From the NCBI GenBank assembly GCA_023653245.1, contig JAMNXK010000173.1, positions 1-5,582 of the forward strand: 5,582 bases of DNA, in the 5' to 3' direction. Below the pieces are notes generated by a model that made no database searches, was not told the origin of the DNA, and worked only from the letters and a program-made list of their open reading frames with translations. Positions 4,459-5,582 of this stretch are shown piece by piece. The stretch comes from Tagaea sp. (lineage in GTDB: Bacteria > Pseudomonadota > Alphaproteobacteria > CACIAM-22H2). Position 1 is the stretch's first letter. The number at the start of each line of letters is the position of its first letter. Position numbers and translations under genes: made by a program.

Positions 4459-5582
4459 GCGCGCTTGTCCTCGGGCGGGGCCGCCCAGGCGGCCAAGGCG
4501 ATGACCACGGCGGCCAGCAGGATCGTCGCCGACATCGACCGGGCCGTGCCGTCGGCGAAGGCGGCCACGCCGAGCGTGGCGAGCGCGCCCGTCGCCATCT
4601 GCACGAAGCCTTGCAGCGCCGCCGCCGCCCCCGCCATGCGCGCGAAAGGCTGCATCGCCGCGGCCAGCGCCGAGGGCAGCGCCAGGCCGAAGCCGAACAT
4701 GAACACGATCATGGGGGCGACCAGCGTGACCGGATGTTCGAGCCCGAGCGCCGTCACCGCCGCCAGCAGGCCGGCGCCCGACATCGCCATCCATGCGCCC
4801 CGGCGCGCGAGCTTGCGCGGCGGGTCGAGGCCGGCGCGCCGCCCGGCCAGCGCCGAGCCGGTGAAATATCCGACGACCGTGGCGCTGGGGATCAGGCCGT
4901 AGAGCGCCGGGCTCATCCCGAACCCGTCGATCAACAAGAACGGCAGGCCAGTCGCGTAGGCCATCAACCCGGAAAAGAACGCCGCCGCCAGCGCCGTATA
5001 GGCGAGATAGACGCGCGCTTGCAGCAACGCCGCGAAATTCGCGAGCATGCGGATCGGGTCGGTCGCCTTGGGGTCGGGCTGGCGGTTGCTTTCGTCCAGA
5101 CGCATATAGGCGGCCAAGCCGACGCACGCGCCGAACAACGCCAGTGCGGCGAACACCGAGTGCCAGCCATAGAGAATCTGCAGCTGGCCGCCGATCGCCG
5201 GCGCGAGCGCGGGCCCGGCGGCCATCGCCATGCCGATGAAGGCGAGGGCGCGCGCGCCTTCGGTCCGGTCGAAGCGGTCGCGCACAACCGCGCGCGCCAT
5301 GGTCACACCCACGCAAGCGCCGATGCCCTGCACGAAACGTCCGAAGATCAACGCCTCGATCGAGGACGCGAACAGGCACAACGCCGTGCCCGCCAGAAAC
5401 ACCGCGATGCCGGCGAACAAGGCCGGCCGCCGGCCGATCCGATCCGACAGCGGTCCCCACACCAGCTGCGCACAGGCGAAGGCCGCGAGGAAGACCGTCA
5501 TGGTCAGCTTCACTTCGCTCGCCGGCGCGCCCAAGGCCTGGGCGAGCGAGGGCAGCGAAGGCGTGTACATGGCGATCGACAT
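4455..5582 (-). CDS. Bcr/CflA-family MFS drug/H+ antiporter (first of a tandem pair), N-terminus cut by the window edge
   Basis: This is an integral inner-membrane transporter of the multidrug/H+ antiporter branch of the MFS. At least 375 residues are visible. The first ones, SIAMYTPSLP, align with residues 20-30 of the downstream paralogue, so about 19 residues of helix 1 are missing and the Met at the window edge is probably internal rather than the start. Motif A is GPLSDRIGRRP at visible residues 43-53. ARAVVRDRF follows at about 96-104, and GPALAPAIGG at 123-132 fills the motif C position. It retains the GGxL after motif C but has its glycine-proline pair shifted relative to the paralogue. 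The C-terminus is charged (PPEDKRA). Its stop overlaps the GTG of the second transporter by four bases, indicating one transcript and coupled translation. The promoter lies outside the window. Family assignment is firm; substrate and any joint action with the partner are unknown. Confidence 0.92.
   Translation of the reverse strand: MSIAMYTPSLPSLAQALGAPASEVKLTMTVFLAAFACAQLVWGPLSDRIGRRPALFAGIAVFLAGTALCLFASSIEALIFGRFVQGIGACVGVTMARAVVRDRFDRTEGARALAFIGMAMAAGPALAPAIGGQLQILYGWHSVFAALALFGACVGLAAYMRLDESNRQPDPKATDPIRMLANFAALLQARVYLAYTALAAAFFSGLMAYATGLPFLLIDGFGMSPALYGLIPSATVVGYFTGSALAGRRAGLDPPRKLARRGAWMAMSGAGLLAAVTALGLEHPVTLVAPMIVFMFGFGLALPSALAAAMQPFARMAGAAAALQGFVQMATGALATLGVAAFADGTARSMSATILLAAVVIALAAWAAPPEDKRA
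4468..4472 (-). promoter_or_regulatory. Ribosome binding site supporting the GTG start of the second MFS gene
   Basis: GAGGA on the minus strand lies nine bases before the GTG at 4458, inside the last codons of the first transporter. Together with the GTGA overlap it supports this non-ATG start over other in-frame choices. Confidence 0.65.

Noticed and set aside
3253..4902. Very long open frame on the plus strand opposite the two transporters
   Set aside because: Its translation is rich in Arg, Gln, Glu and His with no domain or hydrophobic pattern, as expected of the antisense of GC-rich membrane-protein codons. The minus-strand frames show clear MFS motifs.
4459..5460. Possible long N-terminal extension of the second MFS protein
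   Set aside because: The open frame continues upstream but reads as Arg/Gly-rich noise over the first transporter. Helix 1 with the GPLSTDLYLPSLP family motif begins right after the GTG at 4458.

Overview
The window is GC-rich bacterial chromosome, packed almost wall to wall with genes. Every stop-to-start junction is either an overlap of a few bases or a gap of a few bases, except one 64-bp divergent intergenic region. The strong G/C preference at third codon positions, the alphaproteobacterial look of the class A PBP C-terminus, and the mix of a MarR-type regulator, a redoxin and Bcr/CflA transporters suggest an alphaproteobacterium, perhaps Rhodospirillales- or Rhizobiales-like. That placement is inference; there is no rRNA or marker gene here to prove it.

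Layout. (1) 1-843 (+): the C-terminal part of a bifunctional class A penicillin-binding protein (PBP1A type), cut by the left edge. (2) 844-1419 (-): a MarR-family regulator with an unusual four-cysteine C-terminal extension, convergent with the PBP gene with no base between the two stop codons. (3) 1420-1483: the divergent control region, with a perfect 15-bp odd palindrome and a ribosome binding site for each flanking gene. (4) 1484-3269 (+): a tight three-gene operon of a protoglobin (single-domain haem globin), a CPGC thioredoxin-fold redoxin, and a class I glutamine amidotransferase-like protein, joined by TGATG and ATGA overlaps. (5) 3274-5582 (-): two consecutive Bcr/CflA-type MFS drug/H+ antiporters joined by a GTGA overlap. 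The upstream one runs off the right edge. This pair is convergent with the amidotransferase gene across 4 bp.

The most interesting part is the regulator/globin/redoxin/amidotransferase block. A MarR protein whose C-terminal tail carries four cysteines (C-x2-C-x13-C-x15-C) is divergent from a haem protein and a dithiol protein, with a symmetric operator-like site between them. A simple model is a redox-, NO- or oxygen-responsive switch: the MarR protein senses through its cysteines (metal or Fe-S ligand, or thiol oxidation), represses itself and the globin operon, and is released under stress. The haem, dithiol and operator features are visible in the sequence; the signal and the repression direction are inference. 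The PBP and the MFS pair look like ordinary neighbours with no demonstrated functional link to this block.

No RNA genes, mobile elements, CRISPR arrays, integration sites or convincing terminators were seen, and no gene-free stretch reaches 300 bases.
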